Positions 14,724 to 26,145 of a stretch of DNA of 64,000 bases are shown in pieces. This stretch comes from Capsicum annuum (taxonomy: Eukaryota; Streptophyta; Magnoliopsida; Solanales; Solanaceae). The stretch is from contig NC_061122.1 of the NCBI RefSeq assembly GCF_002878395.1, positions 80,543,088-80,607,087 of the forward strand, read 5' to 3'. The notes under the pieces are model-generated. The model worked only from the letters and a program-made list of their open reading frames with translations, made no database searches and was not told the DNA's origin. Each line of letters starts with the position of its first letter. Position 1 is the stretch's first letter. The position numbers were made by a program, and so were the translations under genes.

Positions 14724-15447
14724 ACCCTGATTAGCTCAGATTAGGGCATGTCAGTTACATAATAACTCCCACAGTTTTAGTTTAGTTTAGTATTCAGATT
14801 ATATCAGCTCAGGTTTCCATGACGAAGGATTCTGTTTATTAGTTATTCAGTCAGTTAGTTTAATAGATTATTTTAGTACATCCTTTACTTGGTCATGCAT
14901 TCTTATTTTTACTTATTCATGCATTCGTGTTTATTTTTGTAATGTATGTCCAGTTATTCCTTACCTTACGTATGAGTACATTCAAAGTATTGATCACATA
15001 CTCTTCTTTTATGCTATGTTGTCTTACAATATAGTTTTGGATGAATAGTACCTTAATTATTCTTAGACAACTCAATACCTCTCAACAACAGTAGTGGTGA
15101 GTCCTTATTCAATGAGGACCAAATGTTTTCTTAATTTATTTTTAATACTTTCTATATCTTAGATAATTTGAGTTAGTTGGGGATTTGTCCCATCAACTCC
15201 TTATGTTTTAGAGGCTTTTAGACTGCAGTCTAGTTTTTTAGTCTATTCAATTATTTCAGAAATATTGGTTTATATTTTAGTGCTATATCATATCATATCA
15301 GAACTTTATCCATTTATCTTCCACGTATGATGTTTCAATTTTATTTTATTCAGTTCTCACAATATGTACCAGATCATGGGTTAGCTTGGGGTCACTTGTA
15401 GCCTTAAGTACCATGTCGTGACTAGAGGGAAGCCTCAAGTCATGACA
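14724..15447 (+). repeat. T1 5' LTR, segment 2
   Basis: Resumes T1 LTR homology after T2, matching about 22455-23168 of the 3' LTR. It begins with the second target copy ACCCT and ends CATGACA, giving the canonical CA terminus. The block contains the LTR phrase around AGTAGTGGTGAGTCC that is also shared with the T5 LTR. Confidence 0.9.
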
Positions 15448-15452
15448 AAACT

Positions 15453-15464
15453 TTATTTTAGAGC
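15453..15464 (+). promoter_or_regulatory. T1 primer-binding site, eroded initiator-Met
   Basis: TTATTTTAGAGC lies five bases inside the LTR end and matches 8 of 12 bases of TGGTATCAGAGC. Its place rather than its match makes the case. Confidence 0.65.
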
Positions 15465-15653
15465 CTAAAGTTTTAAAGTGTCCTAGGGTGTCTTAAATCC
15501 ATATTGAGTAGATTCTTATGCATGTGTGTTAAGAGAACCATACTTATGGGCATGAGGCTATGAGAAGTTTTTTGGTAAGTTTCCCTTCTTTCATTCATGA
15601 CGTGCAAAAGAGCATTAGCTCTATTAAATTCCCTTTTTATAACTAATCCACTA

Positions 15654-15668
15654 TTTCATTTACAGAAA
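15654..15668 (+). promoter_or_regulatory. 3' splice-site-like sequence before T1 gag
   Basis: TTTCATTTACAG (ending 15665) lies four bases before the gag ATG at 15669. Paired with GAG/GTGTGTGG in the LTR (21586 in the 3' copy) it would define a leader intron. Unsupported by transcripts. Confidence 0.4.
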
Positions 15669-16885
15669 ATGCCTCTAAGAAGAAATAATGTAATAAGGAA
15701 TGGATATCATCCTGCACTACCACCTATTTAGGAAGATCCCATGTATGACCTTGTTTTCCATACTAAGCTCAAGGCCACCTTCATAGCCTTGTCTCAATTT
15801 ACAGCTACCCAAAATAGCTAGTAGGCTATTGCTCCAATCAATCCATTATTAAATATGACTATATCCATGATTCGATACGTTACTTGGATGAATACCCTTT
15901 TGTTTTCTAGATCAAGTTTGAGGAGGATCTGCAGAAGTTTTTGGAAGAGATGCAAAAAGTTACAGGTATCATGGGTGTCACTTTGAGTGAGTGCAGACTT
16001 AGCTTCTTACTAGTTGTAGGGAGTAGCTCATACTTAGTTTATGTAGTGGAAGAAGGACCGGTGTGATAAGGCAGGGCTTATAGAGTAGGAGAAGTCTGCC
16101 ATGACCTTTATAGATAGGTTTATCCCACTGAGTATAGCGAGAATAAGGTACAAGAGTTCATAAATCTTAATTAGGGTAACCAGAGTGTGTGGGAATACTC
16201 ACTTAAGTTTACTCAGTTGGTAAGATATTCTTCAACTATGGTTCCCGACTCCAGGTTTAAGATAAGCAAGTTTGTGTCTGGTGTGTCTGATAGTGTAGTA
16301 AAGGAGTGTAGGACAACCATGTTAATTTAGGAGATGGGCCTTTCTAGGCTGATAGTTCATGCTTAGCCAATTGAGAAGGAGAAGATCAAGGAAAAGAAAA
16401 GCTAGAATAAGAGGCCTAGAATAAGTAGATTTAACTTTTCTCAGTCAATGTTTGAAGGCGAGAACCATTCTCAGTTCTACCAAAAAATTTTACCTCCTGC
16501 CAATCTTTAACTAGTACACCAGTGCCTTAGTTTAGGAAGGACAGTCAGGATAGAGCGACATGTTCTAAGTCTCAATGTAGTATGAATAGTAGTTCCACTA
16601 ATCTTCTTTACTGGAAGTGTGGTAAAAATCATCAAGGTAAATGCAAAGGGGGTAGTGATATATGTTTTGGATTTAACAACTATGACATAGAATCATGGAT
16701 TTTTTAGTGGTTGTTCAGAGTAGAAAGGATTTGTTTCAATAGGGCCAGTCCAACTTTTCATCAGCTTCAAAAGGTCACCCAACTCAGCAGGGTGCCACAT
16801 CAAGTACCACCAGTAGGTATCGTCAGAACCACCTTTATGCTTACCAAACTTGAAATAATCAGGAGAATTTTGCTGATTAGTTATG
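15669..16885 (+). pseudogene. T1 gag remnant
   Basis: Starts at ATG 15669 with MPLRRNN, the basic N-terminus usual in this clade, but meets stops within about 20 codons. Capsid-like VWEYSLKFTQL is readable near 16190-16220. The nucleocapsid knuckle near 16610-16650 reads YWKCGKNHQGKC: the first cysteine has become tyrosine. Gag normally packages element RNA in cytoplasmic particles. Confidence 0.85.
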
Positions 16886-17340
16886 AGTACGTTTCAAGTC
16901 TTCCATATTTATATTTATGCATTGATAGACCCTAAAGCTTTACTTTATTTTATAAGTCCTTATATAGCTTTGGACTTTACTGTTAGTATCGAAACACTAG
17001 TAGAGCCTTTCTTAGTTTCTTCCCTAGTTGGTAAGTCTATTGTAGTTAGATGGGTTTATAGAAATTACCCGATTATATTTTCTAAGAAAGTTACTTTAGT
17101 TGATTTGGTGGAGTTAGAGATGAATGATTTTGATGTCATTCTCAGCATGGATTGGATCTGCTCATGCTATAACTCAATTGATTGTAGAAATAAAATTGCT
17201 CTATTCCAGTTTCCTAATGAAATAGTTATTGAATTGAGGGGTAGTGCTTTTGTGCTTAAGGGTCAATTTGCCTCCTATCTTAAGTCTAAAAATATAATAT
17301 CAAAGGGATGTATATACCATCTCATTTGTGTCAAGGACTC
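16886..17340 (+). pseudogene. T1 protease region
   Basis: Part of the longest open frame in T1 (16883-17533). The catalytic motif reads DPKA where the family has DSGA or DTGA, so it is inactive. The C-terminal landmark [17 protein letters not shown] is well kept. The frame runs on into the protease-RT linker with EDLPGVP. Confidence 0.88.
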
Positions 17341-18180
17341 AAATTTTGAAACTTTGAGTCTTGAGTTGGTTCTAGTGTTGAATGAATTTATAGATGTGTT
17401 TTCTGAAGATCTTCCTGGAGTTCCTCACGAAATGGAAATTAATTTTAGAATATATCTCCTGCTAGGTATCCAGCCTATCTCTATTCCACATTACATAATG
17501 GCTCCAACTGAGCTTAAGGAATTTAAGAAATAGTTGAAGATCTTTTAGATAAGGGTTTCATCCCTCCTAGTATTTCCCCATTGGGTGCTCCAGTTCTTTT
17601 CATGTGCAAGAAAGATGGTTTTCTCAGAATATGCAATGACTACCATTAATTGAACGTAGTTACAATTAAGAATACTTATCCTCTCCCTAGAATTGATTAC
17701 ATATTCAGCCAACTTTAGGGTGCAAGCTATTTCTCTAAGATAGACCTTAGATCTGGCTATCATCAGCTTAGAGTTAGAGAATGTGACACTCAAAAGACAA
17801 CCTTCAGGACTTGGTATGGTCACTTTGAATTCCTAGTTATGTCTTTTGGACTAACGAATGCCCCTACAACTTTTATGTATTTGATGAACAGGTTGTTCAA
17901 GCAGTACTTGGACATGTTAGTCATAGTCTTCACTAATGACACTCTTATCTATTCCCATAGTGAGAGTGATTATGAAGACCATTTAAGGTTGTATTGTAGA
18001 TCCTTAAGGATCGCTAGTTTTTTGCTAAGTTCAATAAGTAAAAATTCTTGTTGAGATCAATAGATTTCCTTGGTCACATTATTTTTGGTGATAACATTCA
18101 AGTTGATCTTTAATAGACCTAAGTAGTAAGATACTGGCCTAGACCCATCTCTTCATCAGATATTAGAAATTTATTTTGTT
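17341..18180 (+). pseudogene. T1 reverse transcriptase, active-site Asp lost
   Basis: Contains [19 protein letters not shown] and [10 protein letters not shown] blocks of Ty3/gypsy RT in broken frames. The catalytic box at 17929-17940 reads FTND: the first of the paired aspartates is Asn, a single G-to-A change. T2 and T5 retain the paired aspartates. A stop directly follows 17533. Confidence 0.9.
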
Positions 18181-18720
18181 TAGATGGTTACAATAGATGG
18201 TTTTTTGAAGGATTTTCTTTTATTTCTTCTCTTATGTCTCACATAACCCAAAAGAAAGTTAAATTTTAGTGGTCAGATTTCTACGAGAAGAGTTTTCAAG
18301 AGATAATGACTCGACTAATATCCGCTCTAGTCTTGACTTTGCCAGATGGAATAGATGGGTTTATGGTATACTATAATTCTTCTAGAGTTGGTCTTGGGTA
18401 TGTGTTAATGCAGTGATGTAAGGTCATAGCCTATGACTTTAGACATATTAAACTCCATGAGAAAAATTACCAAACCTAAGACCTTGAGTTGGTAGGAGTT
18501 TTCTTTTCCTTAAAGATTTAGAGAAATTACCTTTATGGGGTTCATGGTTATGTGTTCATGGATAATAATTGTTATTGTATGTGTTCACACTGAAAGAACT
18601 TAATCTTCATCATAGAAGCTAGCTTGAATTGTTAAAAGACAGTGATATAAGTGTGTTGATCGGTAAGGCCAATGTAGTGGTTGATTCCCTTAGTAGATTA
18701 TCTATGAAAAGTGTTGCACA
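18181..18720 (+). pseudogene. T1 RNase H
   Basis: Recognised by VYYNSSRVGLGYVLMQ, where the first catalytic Asp has become Asn, then KVIAYDF, and NVVVDSLSRLS near 18675-18705. Multiple stops. It follows RT as usual for the clade. Confidence 0.82.
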
Positions 18721-19960
18721 TGTTGAGAAAGATAAGAAGGAGGTGTTTGTTGAAGTACATCTGTTTGCTAGGTTAGGTGTTCAGTTGGTTGATTTAGCTA
18801 AAGGTAGTTTATGGGTTCAGAATGGTTCGGAATCCTCATTGGTAGAAAAGTAAAAGAAAAGAAAGACAGGGGTATTATTTTTGTCAAGTTAAAGGAGATA
18901 GTCAGGGATTAGAAGGTTGAGGTATTCTCCCAAGTGAGGATAGTGTATTTCATTATCAAGGAAGACTATGTATTTCTTGTGTTGACAGTCTAAGGTAGTG
19001 AATTTTAGCTGAGGTACATGGTATGTGATATTCTATTCACCAAGGAGCCACTAAGATGTACCGTGATTTGTGGGAAATCAATGGTGGAGTGGTATGAAAA
19101 AATAATATTACAGAGTTTGTGGCTAAGTGTGAGGATTATCAGTAGGTTAAGGTTGGCCATGAAGGCCTAGTGGTATACTTTAGGAGTATAGAATACCCCC
19201 TGGAAGTGGGAAGTAATGAATATGGATTTTGTGATAGGGTTTCCTCAAATGCATTGTCATCATGATTTTATATGGGTCATTATAGACCGAATGGCCAAGT
19301 AAGATCATTTCTTGCCAGTTCATACTTTATGCTCAACTGATGTTAGGCCCTATCTCAGGAGTTGGAAAAGTTGCTAGAAATCCATTGACCATTATTTTAG
19401 ATAGAGTTAATCAGGTTACCTCTCTTTTTTGGAAGGCTTTCTAGAAGGGTCTTGGTACCTAAGTGCATCTCAGTTGGCTATTTTATCCTTCGAACTATGG
19501 TTAGGCAGAGGAGACCATTCAGACCTTAGAGGACATATTGAGGGCTTTTGTTACTGACTTCAAGGGTAGTTGGGATGACCATTTACCTTTGATTGAGTTT
19601 GCCTACAATAATAACTATCACTCTTGTATTTATATGGCTCTATTTGAGGCTCTCTATGGGAGAAGATATGGATCTTTCATTATTTGGTTTTAAGTAGGTG
19701 AGGTTGCTTTGATAGGGACAAATTTAGTTTTTGAGGTGATGGAGGAAGTTTGATTGATTTAAAAGAGGCTAAAGATAGCCTAGAGTTGTCAGAAATATTA
19801 TGAAGATATAAGGAAAAGAGATCTTGAATTTGATGTTGACGACTTGGTTTATTTGAAAATATCACCTAAGAAAGGGGTGAAGAGATTTGGAAAATAGGGG
19901 AAGCTCGGTCCTCGCTATATTAGTCCATACAGGATTTTGAGCCTTTATGGGAAGGTAGCA
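18721..19960 (+). pseudogene. T1 integrase
   Basis: Zinc-binding portion near 19010-19150, catalytic core starting NMDFVIGF near 19218 with IDRMAK, and C-terminal RYISPYRILSL-like segment near 19910-19940. Stops and frameshifts are frequent. No complete D,D,E triad can be read in one frame. Confidence 0.82.
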
Positions 19961-19972
19961 TATGATTTATAG

Positions 19973-20444
19973 TTGCATGTTGATTTGGCATCAGTGCATC
20001 TGGTGTTTCATGTCACCTTGCTAATGAAATATATTGGTGACTCAAATTCTATTGTTCCTTTAGATAGTGTGGATGTGAAAGTGTCTCATATGAAAAAGTC
20101 CCAGTTGAGCTCCTTGACCTTCAGATTCGTTAGTTGAGGAACAAAGAAGTTCCCTTGGTTAAGGTTCAATGGCAAAATTAGTTCGTTAAGGGAGTTACTT
20201 GGGAAGAAGAAACAGATATATGAGCTAAGTATCCCCATATTTTCTTTATGAATTCAGATCTAGCGTAAAGTAATGTTTTTTCTTAAGTGATTCTCTCATT
20301 TTCTATTTCTTCTATCTAACCATCCTCTTGTCATTGCATGTATTCATGAATTCAGTTCAGTCCATGTATCATGTTTTAGACTTAGTTATTTAATTCAGAT
20401 TCAGTTCTAAGTATGAAGTGTACAATCTCTTATATCCATTAGAA
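19973..20444 (+). repeat. T1 chromodomain unit, tandem copy 1
   Basis: Carries the integrase tail (VFHVTLLMKYIGD), the chromodomain block (YEKVPVE-like and KEVPLVKV, in broken frames) and the start of the 3' untranslated region. The same series is repeated from 20445, offset 472 bp, in direct orientation. Only one chromodomain per element is usual in this clade. Confidence 0.85.
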
Positions 20445-20916
20445 TTGCATGTAGATTTGAAATCAGTGCTTCTCCTATTTCATGTCTCCTTGCTAATGAA
20501 ATGTATTGATGATTCAGATTCTGTTGTTCCTTTAGACAGTGTGGATGTCAAAGATGTTCTCTCATACTAAGAAGTCCCAATTGAGATCCTTGATCATCAT
20601 ATTTGTAGGCTGGGGAATAAAGAAGTTCCCTTGGTTAAGATTATATGGTGAAATCAGTCCGTTGAGGGATCAACATGGGAAGAAGAAACAAATATGTGAG
20701 TTAAGTATCCCCATCGTTTCTTAGCGTGAGTTAATGTTTTCCTTAAGTGATTCTCTCATTTTATATTTCAGCTATATAAATATCCTCTTGTCGTTGTATG
20801 CATTTATGAATTCAGTTCAGTCCATGTATTATGTTTTAGACTTAGTTATTTAATCATGATTCAACTTCTAAGTATTAAGTGTATGATCTCAGTATTCTTA
20901 GTATCTCATCTTAACG
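20445..20916 (+). repeat. T1 chromodomain unit, tandem copy 2
   Basis: Direct repeat of 19973-20444, starting at TTGCATGTAGATTTG and including LLMKCIDD, the LGNKEVPLVK-type segment and the shared TTCAGTTCAGTCCATGTAT 3' tail. The copies differ by many substitutions and a short indel, so the duplication is old. Copy 2 abuts the region before the polypurine tract. Confidence 0.87.
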
Positions 20917-20943
20917 AGTTTCATTCAAGTATGAATGATCCCA

Positions 20944-20955
20944 AATGGGAGATAT
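20944..20955 (+). promoter_or_regulatory. T1 polypurine tract
   Basis: AAATGGGAGATA directly precedes the 3' LTR start TGTAATACC. Confidence 0.8.
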
Positions 20956-21194
20956 TGTAATACCTCATAAGATCTTAGGATCGCTTCCAACTCCTAGTGG
21001 TATGTTTAAGGGGTCCAAGGGATGAATTTTACACCGAGTATAGTGGACTTAGTTATTTATACCTTAAGATTTCAAGGAATTTATTTGGGGACTTCCGAAA
21101 TCCAAATCGTTGATTTTTGAGTTGAAACATGTTTAGGGATGTTAAAAGGGTATCCTGAAAGAGTTTTGGAATTTTCAAATGTGGTTTGGGGTAA

Positions 21195-21345
21195 TTACAG
21201 ATCCCATAGGCAGTAAGCCTCTATAATATAGTCATGCCACAAAGGTTAGTCTCCATGATAACCTCCATGACATGGAGGTAGGACCTCCGCGGTAAGGTTT
21301 GTGATACACATGTTAGCCTCCGTGATAACCTCCGTGCCACAGAGG
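21195..21345 (+). promoter_or_regulatory. T1 U3 cluster of CCTCCRTG inverted motifs
   Basis: Repeated CCTCCGTG, CCTCCATG and GGAGGT units. A near-perfect palindrome lies at 21262-21278: CCTCCATG, one base, CATGGAGG. It stops about 80 bp before the probable TATA box at 21426. Confidence 0.75.
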
Positions 21346-21425
21346 TTATGTTTTCTAAGAAATTTCACTAAGTTAATGAGGGGAATTTTAGTATTTCCCC
21401 TCATCACAAAAGACCAAATCCACGA

Positions 21426-21590
21426 TTTATAACACAAAAGGGCATCAATTTCCCCATTCTTTACCAGTTATTATACGAAAACTTATTCCCCTTTTACCCA
21501 AGAACATAATTTCAAGTGTCACCCCAAGAATTCTAGCATTCAAACTCCAATTTAAAGTTTTTCTACAAGAATTCAACCAATTGAGGTGTG
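21426..21590 (+). promoter_or_regulatory. T1 LTR TATA box, leader and 5' splice-site-like sequence
   Basis: TTTATAACA at 21426-21434 is followed by a C/T/A-rich, G-poor leader and by TTGAG/GTGTGTGG with GT at 21586-21587. The layout resembles a plant promoter with a leader intron. Confidence 0.45.
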
Positions 21591-23168
21591 TGGGGTATTC
21601 GTTAATGGGTTTTTTCCAATGATTGAGTCGAAATCCCTTTTTGGTTCAACTATGAATTTTATCCTCTTTTGTGAAATTTATCCATGCTAAATATGAATTT
21701 AATCCATGTTGTTTTAGAAATTTAAATTCAAGCCATGTCAAAATGTTTTCCTATGTAAATTAGGTTATTTCATACTTTGAATTGCAATTACCTATATCAT
21801 TTTCAATTGATCCCATGTCAAATAATCAAGTTATGAATTAAACCATGTGAAATTGTTATTCTCACAAGTTTAACACCTCCCCATATTCAAATTCATGTAG
21901 CTCAGTCATTCATTGAAATGTATTGTATTTTGGGTCTCTAAATTATGTCTTTCTACCAATGTTTTAAGTGTTATTATCGTATTTCAGTATATTAAGTGTT
22001 GGAAGGTTATGAACACACAATACCTATGTGTTTACTTATGTTTTAGTTTTTCAAGTACTAAGATAGTCAAATCATAAATTCCATTATCATACTCAGTTGT
22101 GTAATGATTATGTTGAGCACTATCAGTTATGAGTTCAGTTAACAGTAATCAATACCAGTGTCTGTTCAGTTGGGAGTAGGATTTAGCACTGAGTGAACCT
22201 AGTGATAAAGGATCACCCACTGGTAGAGTATTGGGACCTTTAGTAGCAATCCCTAAGTTCTAGAACTACGTACACTGCATAGGTTATGAGATGTTACCTA
22301 CTGGTATAGGAATGCCATTCTTTTAAGGGTCACCAGCCAATAGAGGAATGACGCCATTATCCTTTGGGACATCAATTTAGTCGATCCATAAGTCAATATT
22401 AGTATTCGTACCAAGGTACTGACACCCTCTTCCAATTGGGTTATAGGTTGGACCCTTATTAGATCAAACTGGGTCATGTCGGTTATGTGATAACTCCTAC
22501 AGTTTTATTTCAGTTCAGTATTCGAATTGTATCATCTTAGGTTTGCATGACTAAGTATTCAGTTTACCAGCTATTCAGTCAGTCAATTTTATAAATTATT
22601 TCAGTTCATACTTTACTTGGTCTTGGATTCTCATTTTTATATGTTCATGCATCCATGTTTAGCTTCCTTATATATGTCTAGTTAGTCCTTACCTCACATA
22701 CCAGTACATTCAAAGTACTAATTGCATACTCTTGTTTTGAGATATGTTGTCTTATAACATAGGTACAGATGCAAGGTCCCCTGATTATTCTTAGACAGCT
22801 CAATACCTCTCAGCCACATTAGTGGTGAGTCCTCATTCATTAAGGACAATATGTTTTCTTTAGTTATTTTCAATACTTTCTATATCTCAGATAGTCAGAG
22901 TTAGTTGGGGGTTTGTCCTATCAACTTCTTATGTTTTAAAGTCTTTCAAACAAGCAGCGTAATCTTTAGTCTACTCAGTTATTTCAGACATGTTGGTTTA
23001 GATTTCAATATTATATTATATTAGAAAATTATCAGTTTATCTTCCGCTCATGATGTTTCCATATTATTTTATTTAGTGCTCACAGCATGTACTAGATCAT
23101 GGGTTATCTTGGAATCACTTATTGCCTTAAGCACTGTGTCGTGACTAGGGGTAGCATCGGTCGTGACC

Positions 23169-23967
23169 ATCACCCCCTCATAAAATAACCAAAAATAAAA
23201 ATCAAGGTGTGGGTGAAGTGTGCTTCTACTAGACACCAATAAAAACTGAAAATAACTAAAAATAAAATCTTTTTGTAACTTTTCAAATTTAGTCAAAAAC
23301 TAGAAAATAACTAAGAATGGAAGTCCTATAGAAGCGCTTCACCTTAAAGAATCAGAAGATTCCCTACCCCAAACTTAAAATTACACTCTGTCCCTAAAGT
23401 AAAAATTAGAAGTAAGGATTGAACTACTTCTTTTAGCCTCCAGCCTAGCTAGTCGCATCCAAATTATCAAAGAGGTCCGAAGGACCCTATACTCAGTCTT
23501 TGTTGTGCTCTTTAGCTTGGATTTCTTGTAATAAAACTTCCCTTTATCCCATGACTCAAACATAAATAAAAAGAAAGGTGATACTAAATAAAACTAAGAA
23601 AATAAAATACCTACCTTAAGTTGGGATTCCCCGGAAGCAATGCCTAGTTTATTATCGCGGCATGGTTCACACCATTCTCAACCATATTTTTACATCCTGT
23701 TCCTCTTACTCGAACCCCATATTCTTATTCGTTTTGAACTCTTGAGTGCATACTCTCAAGGTCTGTAGCTTTCTCCATACTTGCCTTTTGCAAGCTCCTT
23801 TTTTATGTCTCTTAATCTCAGGCTTAATTTAGAATTGGGCAACTCAATGTGAGAGGTCCGAAGAGGTCATTGGAAGGTTTCACTCCACCACCTCATAGTT
23901 ATCCACTTTCATAGATGCGATCATGTACAAATCCTTGCAGTGTGAGCTAACTGTCTTCTACACTTCG
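23169..23967 (-). mobile_element. G: Athila-type element, 3' internal portion
   Basis: No coding frame. The - strand has the signature tail CGCGATAATAAAC followed by a CCGGGGAATCC-like stretch (plus 23630-23665), which resembles the phrase before the 3' end of many Athila/Ogre-type internal regions. Together with the gag-protease remnant on the far side of T3 it is read as one element split by T3. Polymerase genes between the two halves are missing. Assignment of this half is tentative. Confidence 0.5.
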
Positions 23968-24506
23968 TGTCACAACCTAAAATTCAAAGGTTGGGATGGT
24001 ACGTGTTGCGGAAAATCATGGCAAGTAAGCATATCATCCAAACTGGTATAAAATGAGTAAATAATGCCAAAACCTAAGGCAAGGCTTCTAAAATGAATCC
24101 AAACCACACATATACCATAATAGCAGAAAAATACATAAGAAAGATGCCATAAATCTCCCAAAATATGGTGTCATAGTGTAAGAACCAACTAAGTACATCT
24201 CGAAATAAAAATATACAAACTGATAGTCCAAAAAGGAACATAATTTGTCTCTAAACACAAAAAAAGATGTGAACTAGTAAGCAGAGGTAGTAGATCAAAT
24301 ATTGAAGCACAGACCAACCGATACCTCAAAAATACTCACAGCACCATCCGAATTAGCTACCATGTAGTGCACTCGTACCTGGATCTACACTGAAATGATG
24401 AAATAGAAATGAGTATTGTCCACTTGTACTCTGTAGGTATCATAGGTCGACTGAGAAAAGTATAAAATAATAGATATAAAAGACACACAATGGGCACATC
24501 AACTAC

Positions 24507-26145
24507 TGATGTGCTGTGTTTTCAAGGAAAATTCTATGCGTAAAACTGTGAAATTATGCATTGACTTGGGATATTTTATCGGATATGATATGTGTTTTGT
24601 ATGTAATACAGGTAAATTAGGTAGGAAGTGGCTTGCCATTAAAAATGGAAGAAAAAACTCTGAATATGTTGAAGTTGTGGTCAACGTACGAGTCACTAAG
24701 TTACCTTATGACTCAAAGCCAAGCTCATAAGGATAATAGTGACAAAAGCTTAGTTGAGGAACTAAGTAAATATTGACCACGACTAATAAGGAGTGACCGT
24801 GATTTATGGTGTGCAAGCGTAATGACAATAGTTAGAAATGCTGAAGTCCAGGCGGAAAATTATGCAGGACGATAAGTCGTAAGGTCAGACTACGACTCAT
24901 TGTAAGAATTCGTACTGTGACGAGTATCTAAAGCCCGAATATTGATGCTCTAATGGATACGAGTGAAGACCACGAGTCGTAATGTATGACTACGACTCAT
25001 AACGAGAAGTCATAAAAACAACAGATTCATTTTCTTTGAAAGAGAAAAGCTATTGGAGTGCCTACAATAAGAAGCATACGACTCGTACGGAGAGCATATG
25101 AGTCATAATCGTTGAAGCCAAAAAAGAGCTATGAGATCAAGCAACGAGTCATAAGCAGACCTAACAACTCATTACTAGAGTCGTGACCACTGCTGACTTA
25201 ATTTTCCTATTCCATTATAATTAGGATTTCTTTACTATTTTGAGATACTATAAATACCCTATGGTTATTCCATTATTATTTTACGCACTTTTAATACTTT
25301 TGAATATACTTTGAGTTCTTGATTTTGTCCATGTGGTCTTGGTTTCGTATTCAATTGGAGATTTTTTATTTTACTCTTTCATTTTTGTTCAATTAATTAC
25401 ATGTCTTTTTCATTGATTTTCATGAATTGAGCAGCTAATTTCCTTGACTTGGGTTGTGGGACCCCTGGCATATTGACTACGTAAGGGAAGTGGGAGATTA
25501 ATATTTTTGTTGTGGATGCATGTATCTTGATTTTCTTTATATTAATTGTATCCCAAGCTACTCTAGAAGATTGGGAATTCCTTGTATTCTATATCATCCT
25601 CACAAACAAGTTTGATATTGAGAAAAGAAGATTATGATAGTAATTTAAGGCTATCAACCCTCATCTAATAAACTTGAGACCCATAAGGTATAGTTGTACT
25701 GGGGTCAAAGACAAGGGATAGTAAGGCGACGCCCTGAGACTTAAAGGGTGACGGATGAGATTTATCAATGCGTTCACAAGGTGATTGATAATACATAACT
25801 TGTCAGTCTTTGCATGCATAGCAATAGGATAGATGAATTGAACCTGAGACTCTTACAGATTTAGAAGTTAGGGGGGACAGAGTCCTAGTGTTCGTCTTCT
25901 ATTGTTTACAATCTCAAGCACTCAAGTTCGGTTATGTGTTATTGTGGTTTCAAATTCCCTATATTTAATTTTCAGCACTGCCCATGATTTCGTCAAGTTC
26001 AACACATTATTCCAAGCATTCCATGTGGGTTAAACCCCAACCTAGTTTGGGTAACTATACTTGCGTCAACAACCACAGATTTCTTTGGAGGTTAGTTTTG
26101 GGTGACATCAATTTTTAGCGTCGTTGCCACGGAAAAGAATCAAGG
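24507..26145 (+). mobile_element. AL: lone Athila-type LTR with adjoining Asp-tRNA primer site
   Basis: A 1,604-bp LTR-like unit (24507-26110) starts TGATGTGC and ends GTGACATCA, forming a 6-bp terminal inverted repeat. It is followed by TAGCGTCGTTGCCACGGAA, a decayed Asp-tRNA primer site (TGGCGCCGTTGCC type). After about 35 bp the T3 LTR resumes. So the rest of the element and its second LTR are gone. CATCA occurs at both edges (24497-24501, 26146-26150) and may be a target duplication or a repair microhomology. No real coding frame is present. Confidence 0.78.
24683..25256 (+). promoter_or_regulatory. AL U3 ACGACTCGT motif cluster and TATA box
   Basis: At least eight ACGAGTC, GACTCGT or GACTCAT motifs in both orientations between 24683 and 25195, with TACGACTCGTA at about 25077-25087. 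CTATAAATA follows at 25248-25256. The motif is shared in form with the T2-family LTRs although the LTRs are otherwise different. Confidence 0.65.

Larger units (their letters stand above)
3979..23168 (+). mobile_element. T1: Tekay/Del-like Ty3/gypsy chromovirus, interrupted
   Basis: A + strand element with order LTR, primer site, gag, protease, reverse transcriptase, RNase H, integrase, chromodomain, polypurine tract, LTR. The 3' LTR is intact at 20956-23168. The 5' LTR begins left of the window and is interrupted first by the NUPT and then by T2, its pieces here being 3979-4772 and 14724-15447. All open frames are broken. The element must predate both insertions. The base after the 3' LTR passes into remnant G, suggesting that T1 jumped into G; the left flank is out of view, so no target duplication can be checked. 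Confidence 0.88.
20956..23168 (+). repeat. T1 3' LTR (complete)
   Basis: A 2,213-bp LTR starting TGTAATACCTC and ending CGTGACC, with the last base changed from the 5' copy's CATGACA. It is the only uninterrupted T1 LTR and acts as the reference showing where the NUPT and T2 entered the 5' copy. The U5 half resembles the T5 LTR (the GGTTATAGGTTGGACC and TAGTGGTGAGTCC blocks); the U3 half does not. Confidence 0.92.

Noticed and set aside
24509..24730. 73-codon frame at the start of AL as a gene
   Set aside because: It starts two bases inside the LTR, within U3 before the TATA box; no homologue recognised.
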